A stretch of DNA of 64,000 bases, from positions 498,009 to 562,008 of the forward strand of contig BCIH01000005.1 in the NCBI GenBank assembly GCA_002897115.2. Direction: 5' to 3'. The stretch comes from Prototheca cutis. Lineage: Eukaryota; Chlorophyta; Trebouxiophyceae; Chlorellales; Chlorellaceae. This document shows, one piece after another, positions 22,998 to 34,638 of this stretch. The position numbers and the translations under genes are program-made. Numbering within the stretch: position 1 is the stretch's first letter; the number at the start of each line of letters is the position of its first letter. The notes below the pieces were generated by a model. The model was not told the DNA's origin, did not search any database, and saw nothing but the letters and a program-made list of their open reading frames with translations.

Positions 22998-24020
22998 ATC
23001 CAGGAATGCTTTTTAAAAATTCCGTAGGTAGCTTACCGAATGCTCCGAGTGTCCATTCTGGCCGTTCCCCAACCACGCTTGCAGCTCGTCTGCGTGTGCA
23101 TGTGTGTGACGGTGTGCTGGCCCTTTTTTTCTGTTTCATGCAAGCTCACACAGCCGCACAGGTCATCGCTGGGTGATGGATTGGGCCAGGCACTGAACAA
23201 CTGATGTTGCGTTGCAGGGCTGTGAGGTCGGGCAATGACAACTGGGTACTGACGCAAAGGCATGACAACGCTAGGACCGTCCAAAGGCACATGAATATTC
23301 TCCGGGCTGGGTTCTGGAGTGTTGTTTTCTTTGCTCAAATCATACTCAAACACACTGTCTCTTCTGCTCTTGTAATCCCAGCTTACAAAAGCCGTCATCC
23401 GTCCCAAGGCCTGGCCGTGTTCTGGCAGCAGGTGTTGCGCTTTTCATTCTCCTGCCATCGCATCTGGGCAGATCATTGCAGGCGGACAGTGCCGGCAGCA
23501 ACAGGGGAAAGCAGGCAGGCGGCACTATGGTCATCACAACCGCCGCAGGCATCCAGTCCATGCCAGAGGCAACCCAGGAACCAAAAGAGCTTGCTTGTGG
23601 AATCACGAAGTGTGTGTGCATGCTCAGCACAGTATTGCATCAGGGTCCCCACTCGGATTCTTTCTTTCTTTTTGGAAGGGGGAGGGGAAGGCGTGGCACC
23701 CTCTCCGGGCCCCATCTTCCACTCCTAGAATGGCTCGGGGATGGGCAAGCCCCCACGGTCCGGCCCTCGGGGGTTGGCCCAAACAGCACGCAAGCAGACT
23801 TTGGTCATCGATGTCAAGGTGTGTGTCTCATGGTCACGATGCAGGGCAGCCATCTGGTTTCACCGGAAAAAGCGACCAGCGCCGGGGGATTCATGGGCGT
23901 TGGCCACGCCGACCCTGTCTCCATCCCTCCAGACAGACATGAGTAGTGCCGATGGGCCGCCTCTTCTTCGGCTGCTTGGCAGCCTACGCCACCCTTCCTC
24001 CCGCCACGACGCTCCCGCCC
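22998..24020. other. Intergenic region between convergent genes, nothing recognised
   Basis: 1.0 kb between two gene 3' ends. No frame shows recognisable similarity or plausible exons. Confidence 0.5.
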
Positions 24021-25510
24021 TCACTCGACCCTCTCGTCGTTGGCCATGAGGTCTCCACCCATGAGGTCTTCGTTGAACTCGGTGTGCATGAGCGGCACGG
24101 GCGGCCGCTCCCGCACGCGGGCGGCGGCGACCACCCTCCGCACGTCGTCGACCGACTGCGCGACACGTGGCGCGGCCTCGGTGTAGGCGGCCCCGCCGTC
24201 CTGCAATTCCTCGGGCAGGTTGCGCAGGAACCAGGGGTGCTGCCGGATCTGGCGGATGCGGATGCGCTGCCCCGGATTGGCCACAAAGATCCGAGCCAGC
24301 AAGTCGCCGCACTCGCGGCTGAGCCGGATGTTGGCGGGGAAAGCGTAGCGCACGCTCATGATGCGCTGGATGGTCTTCCGAAAGTTGCGTGGGTCCGCGG
24401 GGTCCTCAAAGGGGTAGGCACCGACCAACATGACGTACAGTGTCACGCCGCAGCTCCAGACGTCCGCAGCCTCGCCGTTGTACTCCTTGCGACTCAGCAC
24501 CTCGGGCGCGATGTAGGCCGGCGTGCCCACCGTGCTCTTCGGCTGGCTGTCCAGCACAGACTTGCTGTACCCAAAATCGCAAATCTTCAGGCGGGGCGCG
24601 GGGCGCCCGTCCAGCAACGTGTTCTCCAGCTTCAGGTCGCGGTGGCACACGCCACGGGTGTGGCACCACGCAACGCCGCTGATCAGCTGCTGGAAGAAAT
24701 AGCGGGCCTCGTCCTCGCTGAAACGCTGAGCCCGAACGATACGGTCAAACAACTCGCCGCCGGCAGCGTACTCCATCGCAATGCCCAGGTGCGTCGTCGT
24801 AAGGAACACCTGTACCGGAGGGCAAGGGAGACAGGGAGAGGTGCGTGCGCGCGCGCGTGTGTGTTGGGGGGGTTCAGCAGGCCGGGGGCACAGGGAAAGC
24901 CATTGTCTAGAGTACACATGGCCAGTCAAAACACGTTCAAGGCCAGCAGTCTAGGTGCGTATGCAAATATCGAAACTCTCGCCGTCGCTGCACCCGAGAA
25001 TGAGTCAGCTCGAGCGCTGTCACCCTCGGAGACAACACCCCCCAGCCCGCACCTCTCTAAAGCGAATGATGTTTGGGTGCCCGGACAATTGCCGGTGATT
25101 GACGATCTCGCGCTCCACATTTTTGTCGATCTGCACATGGCATGGGCGACTTCAGATCAGCATATGGCTTGGTCCCCAGCGGCAGGACACTGTCCAAGAC
25201 GGTGTCAAGGCGGGGTGGACACCCTGCCTTTGGCCACGAAACACCCTCACCTTTTCACCGCGTTCTATGAACTTCACGGCTATCAACTCGCCCGTCCGCT
25301 TGTCCCGCATGAGCTTCGCAACTCCAAAATTGCCGGAGCCAATGTCCTTGATCTGCAGGTGCGCAGCGGGAAACGGATTGCATGGCCCGGGGAGCGTCGG
25401 CGTGGTGGGCTGAGCACTGGCTCCTATGGTTCACGTCATGGCCGCCCAGCACGCCAGACTCTACCCAATTGGCCTCTCACCAGCTCATAATTGGCACAGT
25501 TGATATCCAT
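24021..25510 (-). CDS. SnRK2-type serine/threonine protein kinase, copy A
   Basis: Four exons from ATG at 25510: a 10-codon first exon (25481-25510, [10 protein letters not shown]); a glycine-loop exon with [15 protein letters not shown] and [10 protein letters not shown] (catalytic Lys); an exon with [21 protein letters not shown]; and a long exon, about 24809-24021. The kinase core shows [33 protein letters not shown], the SnRK2-typical activation loop [39 protein letters not shown] and HPWFLRNLP. The C-terminus is short with acidic residues. Family knowledge: SnRK2 kinases act in osmotic, nutrient (notably sulfur) or ABA-related stress signalling. All catalytic residues are present, so it should be active. 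It lies 1.2 kb from a second kinase with matching exon layout, which implies tandem duplication. Confidence 0.92.
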
Positions 25511-26741
25511 GGCTCCGAGCAGTGAGCGGGGCCCGCCGTGGTTGTACGCGGGAAGGCGACACGCCTAGAGCATTGCGACCGTGCGCTGCCGCTGCCTTTG
25601 TCTTTTGGACGCTTTCAAGGGATGCAGGGAATCTCGAAAATACTCCGTTGGTGAAACGCTGGCAGAGGAACCGGGCACTAGGGCCTCGATTCCCCGAGAT
25701 CAAGCTCTCCTGCGGTCCGACCTTCCAAAAGAATGAGGTGGCGAGGTGTACGAAAAAAGCAAACTGTGTCTCACACCGCCGGGCCGGGACCGGGAAACCG
25801 GCGCGCTCCGCTTTCTCTGACTTCACGAGAACGCTGATCCCAAGTCTACAGTATAGTGCAAAAGACATAGCACCTGCAAACGGTGCGCTTACGCTGGCAG
25901 CTCGAAGGACACGCTCGCCTGTGCAGCGGCGCGGATAGGGGATTGGACAGCTCAAATGCTATACTGTAACATCGCTCCACATTCAACATAGATCGTATTT
26001 AGGCGCATTTGTAATGATCACTGACGAGCGGGCTCTGTTTGTGTGAGGAGAGCTTGGGCGGGTGGGTCGGGCCCAGCAGTGCGTACGGTCTGCTCGCTCG
26101 TCGCCAGGCCAGCCCTGTCGCGCACAGCGAGAAGGTCGGCACGGCTGCCTTCCGCATGTTCGCGCTATGACCCAAGACTCCAGACGAGGAGCACCAAGCC
26201 GTCCTTAGAAGATGAAGTTGTTTCTGGTCTTACTGGAGGCTTGTAGCCCGACTCCGTGCCATGGCTCCTCGGATCGAGGTTGCGCTGGCAAATCACCGAT
26301 TTCGCCACTAGTCTTTTTGTTGAGACACTCGCATGCAACTGTGGTGTGTGTTTCGTGATACTAAGGATCAAATGGTTCGATCATTGCTCAAACACCAAAG
26401 CAGCAATTCTGGTTGCCCCTCGGGCATTGCTGAAGAGCGCTTGCCCGGGTGCCGCCACCCACAGGGACCACCCACAGGAACCACCCACAGCCACCTGGCC
26501 TCAATCAATGACGACGCACTAACCACGCCGAGATCGTCTACACAACTGCATCTCTTGCCAAAAAAACTGGTATTTTCATCGAGAACAACAGCCAAGATGG
26601 TATGGCAATGAGAATACTCGAGCAGCCCACGAGGCTGCAAACAAGGTTCACAGTTTGCACGTGTGAGAACCAAATCATCAAAGGGTAGTATCCATCACCT
26701 CGTAAGGTTTGCTGGGAGACCTTCTGGAAGCAATGGCGCTG
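25511..26741. other. Intergenic region between tandem kinase genes
   Basis: 1.2 kb, visibly less GC-rich than its surroundings. It should contain the promoter of kinase A and the 3' end of kinase B. Overlapping open frames on both strands near 25500-25950 have no recognisable content. Confidence 0.5.
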
Positions 26742-28171
26742 CTAGCCCAGACGGTGCACGGGGTTGGCTGCCGGTCGCGTGGGCGCATCCGAGCCCCCCG
26801 TTTGTCTGGGCACCGTGCGAGCCTCTGCGATGATGGCTTGGACCTGTTGAAAGGACTGGGTCATGGTGAGGGTGGCTGCGCGGTAAGCCGCGGCCCCCCC
26901 ATCCTGCAGCTCCTCCGGCAGGTTGTGCAGGAACCAGGGGTGGCGCAGGATCTTGGCCAGCGGAATCCGCTTGGCGGGATCAGCCACAAAGATCCGGGCA
27001 AGGAGGTCGGCGCACAAGGCGCTGAAATGGACATCGGGCGGCACGGTGTAGCGGACGGCGAGGATGCGTTTGATCATGGCCCGGAAGCTGCCGGGGTCGC
27101 GGGGGTCGCTGAAGGGGTATGCGCCAGCCAGCATGACGTAGAGCAGCACCCCGCAGGACCAGACATCCACAGCCTCCCCAGAATACGCCGCACCGAGCAG
27201 GACCTCGGGCGCGATGTAGGCCGGCGTGCCCACCGTGCTCTTCGGCTGGCTATCCGCCACAGATTTGCTGTACCCAAAATCGCAAATCTTCAGGCGGGGG
27301 GACGCCCCACCGTCCAGCAACGTGTTCTCCAGCTTCAGGTCGCGGTGGCAGACGCCATGTCCGTGGCACCAAGCCACGCCGCAAATCAACTGCTGGAAGA
27401 AATAGCGAGCGTGGTCCTCGCTCAGCCGCCGAGAACGCTGGATGTACTCAAACAGCTCGCCACCGGCAGCAAACTCCATGGCAATGCAGAGATGAGTCGG
27501 CGTAAGGTACACCTGTACCAGAGGGGGAGCTTTCTCGAAGCTGGTTGGGGCATCGACAGGCCAGGAGCAGCTCCGCGTCCCACATCCAGATGAGCCAGGC
27601 AAAAACAAACATCCCACACGACCCGGGTGCAGTCACAGCTTATTCTCTGGCGGTGTCGGCCGCCCCTGACGCCCCACAATCCTGGGCCCCACGAGCGTCA
27701 ACCACCGATGGGCTTCCTGACCTCTTTGAAGCGGATGATGTTTGGGTGGCCAGACAGCTGGATGTGATTCAGGATCTCCCTCTCCACATACTGGTTTATC
27801 TGCATGGAGCAGGGCATTTGGAAGCAGGTGGCAAACAATGGATATGTTGCCTTGGGAGGTGCCCAGGGCAGGGCCCAACAGACCACCACCGCAGCTGGGA
27901 TGCCCATGCTCTCAGCCATGCGTGCCTTGTCCCCCCGCTCAATGAACTTGACAGCCACCAGCTCGTAGGTCTCGGTGTTGCGCATGAGTTTCGCCACCCC
28001 AAAGTTGCCGGCGCCAAGATCCCTGACCTGAAGTCAAAGGCAATTGGGCAGCGGCCCAGGCTCGACATGCCGATCAGGGCGGGGCCCGCCATGGCACAGA
28101 CAGATTGAACGCGCATGAAAACGAGTGTAACAGCACATTACATGTGTATAATGGCAACCGGAGTCCTCCAT
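26742..28171 (-). CDS. SnRK2-type serine/threonine protein kinase, copy B
   Basis: The long last exon (about 27513-26742) shows [72 protein letters not shown] and HPWFLHNLP. Upstream exons give [15 protein letters not shown] and [10 protein letters not shown], then [23 protein letters not shown]. Introns fall at the same codon positions as in kinase A. The intron after GDK (27800-27925) appears to use a GC donor where kinase A uses GT. Exon 1 is inferred: ATG at 28171 followed by ten codons and a GTAATG donor, matching the tiny first exon of copy A. The C-terminal tail differs from copy A (proline/threonine-rich), suggesting divergent regulation. It is head-to-head with a PP7-like phosphatase. 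Confidence 0.88.
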
Positions 28172-28542
28172 GTCGCGGATTGCGATGTCGGCAGATCTGC
28201 GCAGGGGAGGTGCGGCAGGGCGAAACCAGAGGTGAACCCCCCCAACCGAGCCTGCTGAGCTCTACCCCAAAAAGAGCCTCGCCATTCAATCTCAGCCGAT
28301 TCTTGTGACACATATGTTGACAAAGAGTGGGGCTCGCAAGAGACTGGTGGGCCGAGTGCGAGGGTGACTGTGCCATTCCATTCCCGTCCAATGCCTTGTC
28401 TTGCGATGTGGGGATTTTGAATGCGGTTCGCTGGGGAAGCTCCCCAGTCGTCGCAAGCCCAATGCCAGTGCAAAGTGATCAAGCAGCGCACCAGAATTCT
28501 GTTGGTATCATAAATGTTGATGGGGGTATAACGATAGGAGGG
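28172..28542. promoter_or_regulatory. Divergent intergenic region between SnRK2 copy B and PP7-like phosphatase
   Basis: 371 bp between opposed starts. The frame of the phosphatase stays open upstream to about 28327, so part of this could be coding if an earlier start is used. Confidence 0.5.
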
Positions 28543-30740
28543 ATGGATGAGCCTGGACCGCTGAGTCTACCGGAGGAGGTTACGTCGCCATGGGTGCAAG
28601 CGTTTGCCAAGAGACTCTTGCACGCAGCGACACAGAGCCCCAACAAGTTTACCGAATTTGTTCCGATTGATGTTTTGACTGGAATCCTGGCAAGATCAGA
28701 GAGATTATTGCGATCCGAACCAACATTGCTGGAGGTAAGCTAGCACAGCGGACTGCATGCCTGACACCACCAAGTTCGCTGTGGGGATTGCTTGTCTCAC
28801 ATGAACCGCGTTCCCCCCTCATGCCATACCCCGCGTGCAGGTCGATCCAAATGGCGCGTCGGTGACTGTGGTGGGTGACACCCACGGCCAACTCCAAGAT
28901 GCTTGCAACATGTGAGGTGGCACGGTGTGGGCGGGTTTTCGGGTGCTCTGCTTTTGGGGCTTTGTGGACCTGTTGGACACCTGGTCTTGACTTGTCTGTG
29001 CTGTATGCTCATGATGTTCTGCAGATTTGCTGTGGCGGGGCTGCCCTCTCCTGCGTCACTGTTCGTGTTCAATGGAGACTTTGTTGACCGTGGGGCCTGG
29101 GGCCTGGAGACACTGCTGCTCTTTCTTTCCTGGAAGCTGGCGGCTCCCCAGCACGTGTTTCTCCTGCGTGGAAACCACGAGACCGCGCTGTGCACCATGG
29201 TCTATGGATTCAAGGGCGAACTCGTGGGGAAACTTGGTCGGGGCAAATGGAAGGTGCGGTGGGAGGTTGTCACGTGGCCCTGGACGGTATCTGGGACAGA
29301 AATGAGCACGCCTGGGTCTCCAGGAGGATGTGAGGACGGCGGATACCCTCCATGGTCCCAGCACTCTGTGCGGGGTGTTCTCCCCTTCCGTCTGGCAGCA
29401 CCCGCACCCTCGGATGCACCTGGTCCTGAGCCGATCCCCAGCCCACGCTTGACTTTCCTCTCCCCATGCACCCCCCGGGGACATTGCAGACTGTGTATGC
29501 GGCATGCAAGCGCGTGTTTTCGATGCTCCCGCTGTCCATATGCATAGCCCAGAGAGCACTTGTTCTGCACGGCGGCCTCTTCCGAAAGCCTCGGTCCCCG
29601 GCACGAGGACGACAAAAGCGGCAGAGTGCGTGTTCTGGTTTGGTTACGGCACTTCTGATGGGGAGTGTTTTCTCTGTATTGGTTCTGAATCTGGAAATCC
29701 TCTGCTCACAGGCAGAACAGCGGTGACCTGGTTTGTCGAATGCAGAGGTTGCGACGCTGGAACTGGGGAGTCTTGCAGATCTCCGGGCGGCGAGCAAGGG
29801 CGGCATGGACCCCAGTGGGCTGGGTGCTGCCCGGCTGGCATCAGATGTCCTATGGTCAGACCCTGTCTGTGACCCTGGGTTCCACCCCAACACGACCCGC
29901 AACATTGGCATGGTCTTTGGCCCAGACATCACCGGGGTCAGTGTGGGATGAGCTGGTGTGGTGCCTAGGATTTGGACCTTCATCTGGCAAGTGGGCATCA
30001 GGGGCCGACGTCCCCTGTCAGGCATGCATCAAGAAGAAGATTCCTTATCACTTTGGAAAGTGCTGTTCACTGCCTGTATCAACCCCCTCCACATGTCCGG
30101 CTGATTACAGGAATTCTTGCGGGATAATGGGCTGGGCCTCGTCGTGCGGAGTCATGAGGGCCCTGATGCCCGGGAGGGCAGGGATGACCTGGGCCCCATG
30201 ACTGACGGGTACACCATCGACCACGTGACCCCGGCGGGCCGACTCGTCACTGTATTCAGCGCCCCAGATTACCCGCAGTTTTTGCCCGAGTCGCAGGATC
30301 GCTACCGAAACAAGGCCGCGCTCGCAGTGCTCAAGGCGCCAGGGTACGTGGACCCGGAGTTTTTGCAGTTTGAAGCCGTCCTGCCCCGACCCCAGGTAAG
30401 GGGTGCCTAATGGGTGGTGGTGGGTGGGGCGGGCTCAGGGGCCATGCGTGCTGGAAAGCATGGTGATGGGCGGTGGCTAGCCGGGGCTGGGCTCTGGAGT
30501 GCAGAGGCCGGCATGACAAGCAAGCAAATAAACTTGCAATCCTATCAACCGTGGCAGGCTCATCCATACTACGACTTGGATGTCCCGGACTCGGATGAGG
30601 AGCTCGAGCCGGTACCCTCGGATGCCAGCGGCATGACGGATGTGGAGGCTGCTGCCGACACTGACAGTAGCACAACTTCAGGAGCCAGCGTGTCGGTGGC
30701 GATGCCGCACAGGGCTGGAGAGCAGGAGGTCTCCAGCTGA
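28543..30740 (+). CDS. PP7/PPEF-like serine/threonine protein phosphatase (PPP family)
   Basis: Seven exons, including 28543-28734, 28841-28911 and 29025-29253, one from 29490, one near 29750-29937, one near 30112-30395, and the last to 30740. All PPP metal and phosphate motifs are present: GDTHGQ, NGDFVDRG, RGNHET, LHGGL, RSHEGPDAR and FSAPDYPQF. The segments RSHEGPDARE, GYTIDH and the terminal AHPYYDLDVPDSDEELE are typical of plant PP7-type enzymes. The tail is acidic and Ser/Thr-rich. Family knowledge: plant PP7 is a nuclear or cytosolic phosphatase linked to light and stress signalling. The exact join between exons 4 and 5 (about 29635/29750) is inferred from phase. Start at 28543 gives MDEPGPLSLPEEV; ATG codons further upstream in frame are possible. 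Confidence 0.9.
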
Positions 30741-31075
30741 TGACTGGGAGTAGGGCAGGAAGGAGGAGGTTCGCACCACGTGACGAGCGCCTGCTCCCGA
30801 GACGTCCATCCCACCCCACCGCCAACTGCCCGCTGACTACTCAATACACATAACATTGACGTCGCACGTGCTCAACAAAGAAAATTGATGAGGCAAGGAT
30901 TGAGAAAAAAAATCAAGTTCAGGCCTTGGATCAGGCAAGGCTTCATGCGCACTTGCGGGCACCAACTGATTGACAGAGACAAACCAAAGGCGTATCGTAC
31001 ACACAGAAGGGAAAAGGCAATTGTCGCCTCAATGTGGCGACAAAACGGGGTTTCAACGGGCTATCGAGTGCTGGG
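30741..31075. other. Convergent intergenic region, nothing recognised
   Basis: 335 bp, AT-richer than the neighbouring exons, after the phosphatase stop. No supported gene. Confidence 0.4.
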
Positions 31076-31533
31076 TTAAAAGTGCAATTCGGGGGGATAC
31101 TCTCCGGGGGCAATCTCTGGTGGTGTCTCGAGAGGACTCTCGAGCGGCGACGGCTGTGGCAACTCGTTCGGTGGCTGTGGTGGAGGGTACTCCTCGGGAT
31201 AAACAGGGACCGGCACCTGCAAAATATGGGGTCACGCTAACGCACGCTGAGAAAGGCGCAAGTAATTGATCAATGTATGCATGGAAATTCAAGCACACAT
31301 GGGGGCGTGCATCAAGCACCAGTGCCCCCAAAGCCCGTCCCACATGCCTCTAATGGCGGCGCTCGGTCTGGTAGGTCTTGATCAGGCTTTGGAACCTCTT
31401 CAGGCTCGGGTTCGTCGGGCGGAATGACGGGCGTGGGCTCTGTTGGCTCTGGAGGATGCTCTCGGTGCGGCGTTGGCGGCGGGGGAGCTTGCTCCGGTCC
31501 TGTGATCTCCGGTGGGAACTCCGGTACGGGCAT
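31076..31533 (-). CDS. Putative proline-rich protein, unknown function
   Basis: One frame from ATG at 31533 reads MPVPEFPPEITGPEQ and continues as a Pro/Glu-rich chain (PPPPTPHREHPPEPTEP, PVIPPDEPEPEEVPK). After a TTTTGCAG acceptor, a second stretch (31216-31076) continues the same composition (VPVPVYPEEYPPPQPPNEL, then PGEYPPELHF) and stops at TAA. Shared biased composition on both sides of a plausible acceptor argues for a real spliced gene. The only in-phase donors are weak (GAG|GTTCCA or CCC|GTCATT). No domain is recognised; it could be a cell-wall-like or intrinsically disordered protein. It may also extend upstream. Confidence 0.4.
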
Positions 31534-32483
31534 CTTCCCTGGCTCCTCCGTCGCCTGTGGGAGGGCATCCAGTGCGCGTGTCGCGTTGCGTGGCACGATA
31601 ATGTGTCAATACTCAGGTGTACGGCGGTCCTGGGTGTCTCTGGACGATGTCCCGGTCCCGATCGGCGATGCTTCACCTGAACGGTGGACGCAAACCGCAT
31701 CCTTGGGGCTCTGGAGAAGGGGTTGCCATGCCGAACTCTGCTCAGACAGGGGCAACTGTCCGCTCGATAGACAGAAGTCAAGTTAATCGACGCCTTGCTC
31801 CATCTGCGAGAGCGGTGGTCAGGGAAGCGAGCGAGCGGATGTGCGATGCCTCCCCACCATTCCGCAGTCGACGGGCATATTCCACATGCACGCCCTGCCG
31901 CAACAAGCTTACCCGCCGACGCATGACTTCATGGCTGTCGTTTTCGTGTAAAAGCTCGTCAAAACTGAATCGTTCGTGGACATGGGTGCAAGATACTGTG
32001 GGCGGGCTGCCCGGTTGGCTGATGCCTATATAGTGCCTGGGGTGGCATTGGCCGTGCCGTCGGGCTTCTCACTAGCTTCCGGGGAGAATCGATGCGGAAA
32101 CCGAGTAGGAACCCCGCCCGTTCAAAGTGACAAAACCTTGCTTACCCATGTTGTTGTTGTCCAAGCACACCTGAAGCATGAGACAACAGCTGCTCATGCC
32201 AATGCGGCCCACTGAATCGACGCTGGATCCTGGCTGCTTGGTGCTGGCTAGTACGCAGGGGGTTATCGGCACAGCATCTTTGAATGAGGAATACTTGGGC
32301 ATGGCTAGGCCACAGGCCCAAGCCAGACAGTGCCAAGAGCGGGTCCTTGCTACTGTACAAAAGTCCAATACAGTCGATATGGAGGTGAGTGCACGCCGAC
32401 AGAAAGGCGGCATGCCAAAGGGGCTGTGGCCAGCGCTACTGCAAATGTCACCGCAGCGACCAGCACCGCCTCGTTGCCCAAAA
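31534..32483. other. Intergenic region, nothing recognised
   Basis: About 950 bp between the proline-rich candidate and the VTT gene stop. No frame shows recognisable similarity. Confidence 0.4.
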
Positions 32484-34597
32484 TCATCCGTCCAGGGATC
32501 CAGAGGCGGTGTGGCGCCTGTGCTTGGTCAGACTGCTTCCCAGTTCCAGGTCCGGAGCGCTGCTCCAGTCCTTGCTGACTGGCATCTTGACGGCGCTGGC
32601 CCGAAGATCGACCGCCGACGGCACGGGGCTGGCCTTGGCTTTGGCGTGCCCAGAGGGCGGCGGCAGAGGCGCCGCAGGCGGCAGCAGGTCTGCCACGGCA
32701 CTGTCCGCCTCGCTGCTGCTGCTCCCACTGAGGCCAGTAGCCTCGGGGCCCTCTCGGCCCGAGAAATGCGGAGGCACCAGCGGTTCGAGCGGTCGCCCTG
32801 CATCGCTCGGTTCGTTGGCCGGCGGGCTGCCGCCCTCCGAGGCTGCCAGCTCCACTTCCGGCAGCCGGATGGACAGGCCCCCACGCCCGCTGGACCCCAC
32901 CGACCGCAACTCCACGTACTGCTGCTGCTGTGAGTCGTCGTCGGCCGACTGACCAGCCTCGCCCCGTGCCGGCCCGCGCGGCCGCACGGGGCTATGGAAC
33001 GACACGGGCTCATCATTGTCGGGCTGGCTGCCACTCGTTCTCGTGCCCATGCCGCCTGGCCCCAGGGGCGGTCGGCGCGGCGGCGAGCGTGGACCCAGCA
33101 GCCCGACGCCGGACAGTCGTGCCGGGGACGCCGACAACTCGCTCCCCGTCGTCAGCGGCGCTGGCGCCAGCACCGTGCCGGCGTGCAGGCTGGCCTGGTA
33201 CTCGTCGGCGCGCTTGATGGCGGCCTTGAGGCTGTAGGACACAAACACCGCGCCGAAGACGCCCATGCAGAGCGAGACGCCCAGCAGAATCAGCTCCACC
33301 ACGGAGCCCTTGGCGTCGCCCGACAGGATGGCTGTGATGGAGCCGGCCACGCTCCCGATATAGCAAAAGATGGCACACTCAAAGACAATGCCCACCGCCG
33401 ACACCACCGTGAACTGCGATTGGAATTTATTTTGGACGAGGGAAGGCCGGAGTTTGACGGCTTGCTTCAGTGTTTCGCTGTGCCTGCTTTAATCATGTTT
33501 GCACGGTGTGTGCCTGATGGTCCCGTTGAACGACGACACCACCAGCACATCCCCCTGCAGCCCCAAAAAGGCAACCAAAGCCGACGCCATACCTGCCAAA
33601 ACGGCATGGACGTGGTTGCCATAGCGATGTTGAGGAGGTTGTAGGGGATGATGGGGCTCATGCGCATGATGAGCACCAGCTTCCAGCCGTCGTGCGCGAT
33701 GGCGCGGTCGATGACCTCCCACTTGCGCCACTTGCCGCGAAGGGTCGCCTCCACCCAGTCGCGCAGCAGGTACCGCGCGAGCAAAAACGCCAGCGCCTGA
33801 CCGATCGCGCCGCCCACCCACACCGCCAGCAGACCCTTCCAGAAGCTGTACGAGTTCATGGAGGTTCACGAAGGAATAAGGTGGTGCTCGTCCAGAGTAG
33901 GAGCGTTGTGAGTACATGCACATGCATGTGTTCTGTTGAATCCACAGGATGCCGGGGGGGGGGGGGGGGGGGGGGGGACACAGTCATCCTGTGAGGCCTC
34001 CGACCAGATCTGCAAAGATGCCCGATGGCCCCCGCCGTGTGCCCGAAAATAGTAATCCCCCTTTCCCCCTTCCTTCCTTCTCACCCAAAGACAAAGCCGG
34101 CGCCCATGATGAGCAGGACACCAGGGAGGAACAGGGCCACGACGACCGTGTACATGCCAAGGAAGATGCCCCAGCCGCCCCAGTTGTTCCGGGCCTGGAA
34201 CCACCGAAGAACGGTGCCAAACACCGAAAAGCCCTGCCGTGTGTGCGTTTGCAGGGTGGGAGGAATTGTGTTGTGGAGCGCATGATGCCGATCAGTCAAA
34301 GTAGGAGTCGATGTTGGGGGCCGCCAACAGGGCACGCCCTCCGCTCCAGACAGGGAGCATGCGCCCATGCATATGCAGGGGAAACCACCGTTGATACAAA
34401 CCCTCAATCCTGGAACTGAACACAACAGAAGCATCGTACTTTGACTGAGATGATGACGATGAGAGCAATGATGACGCCCAGGATGACAAACTTATACCAA
34501 TTAGAAAGCAGGAACCGCAGCCCAGTCCTGACATAGGACCACTTTGTGCCGCCATCGGTGTTGAGCCCTGAGGCTTCGGTCGTGGGCTATGCAGACA

Positions 34598-34638
<41 letters not shown>

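Noticed and set aside
25485..25955. Overlapping open frames on both strands between the kinase genes
   Set aside because: They overlap each other and show no motif or splice context; probably chance.
33954..33977. 24-G run as a functional G-quadruplex promoter
   Set aside because: It lies within an intron, is a plain homopolymer, and is more likely a slippage product of uncertain length.
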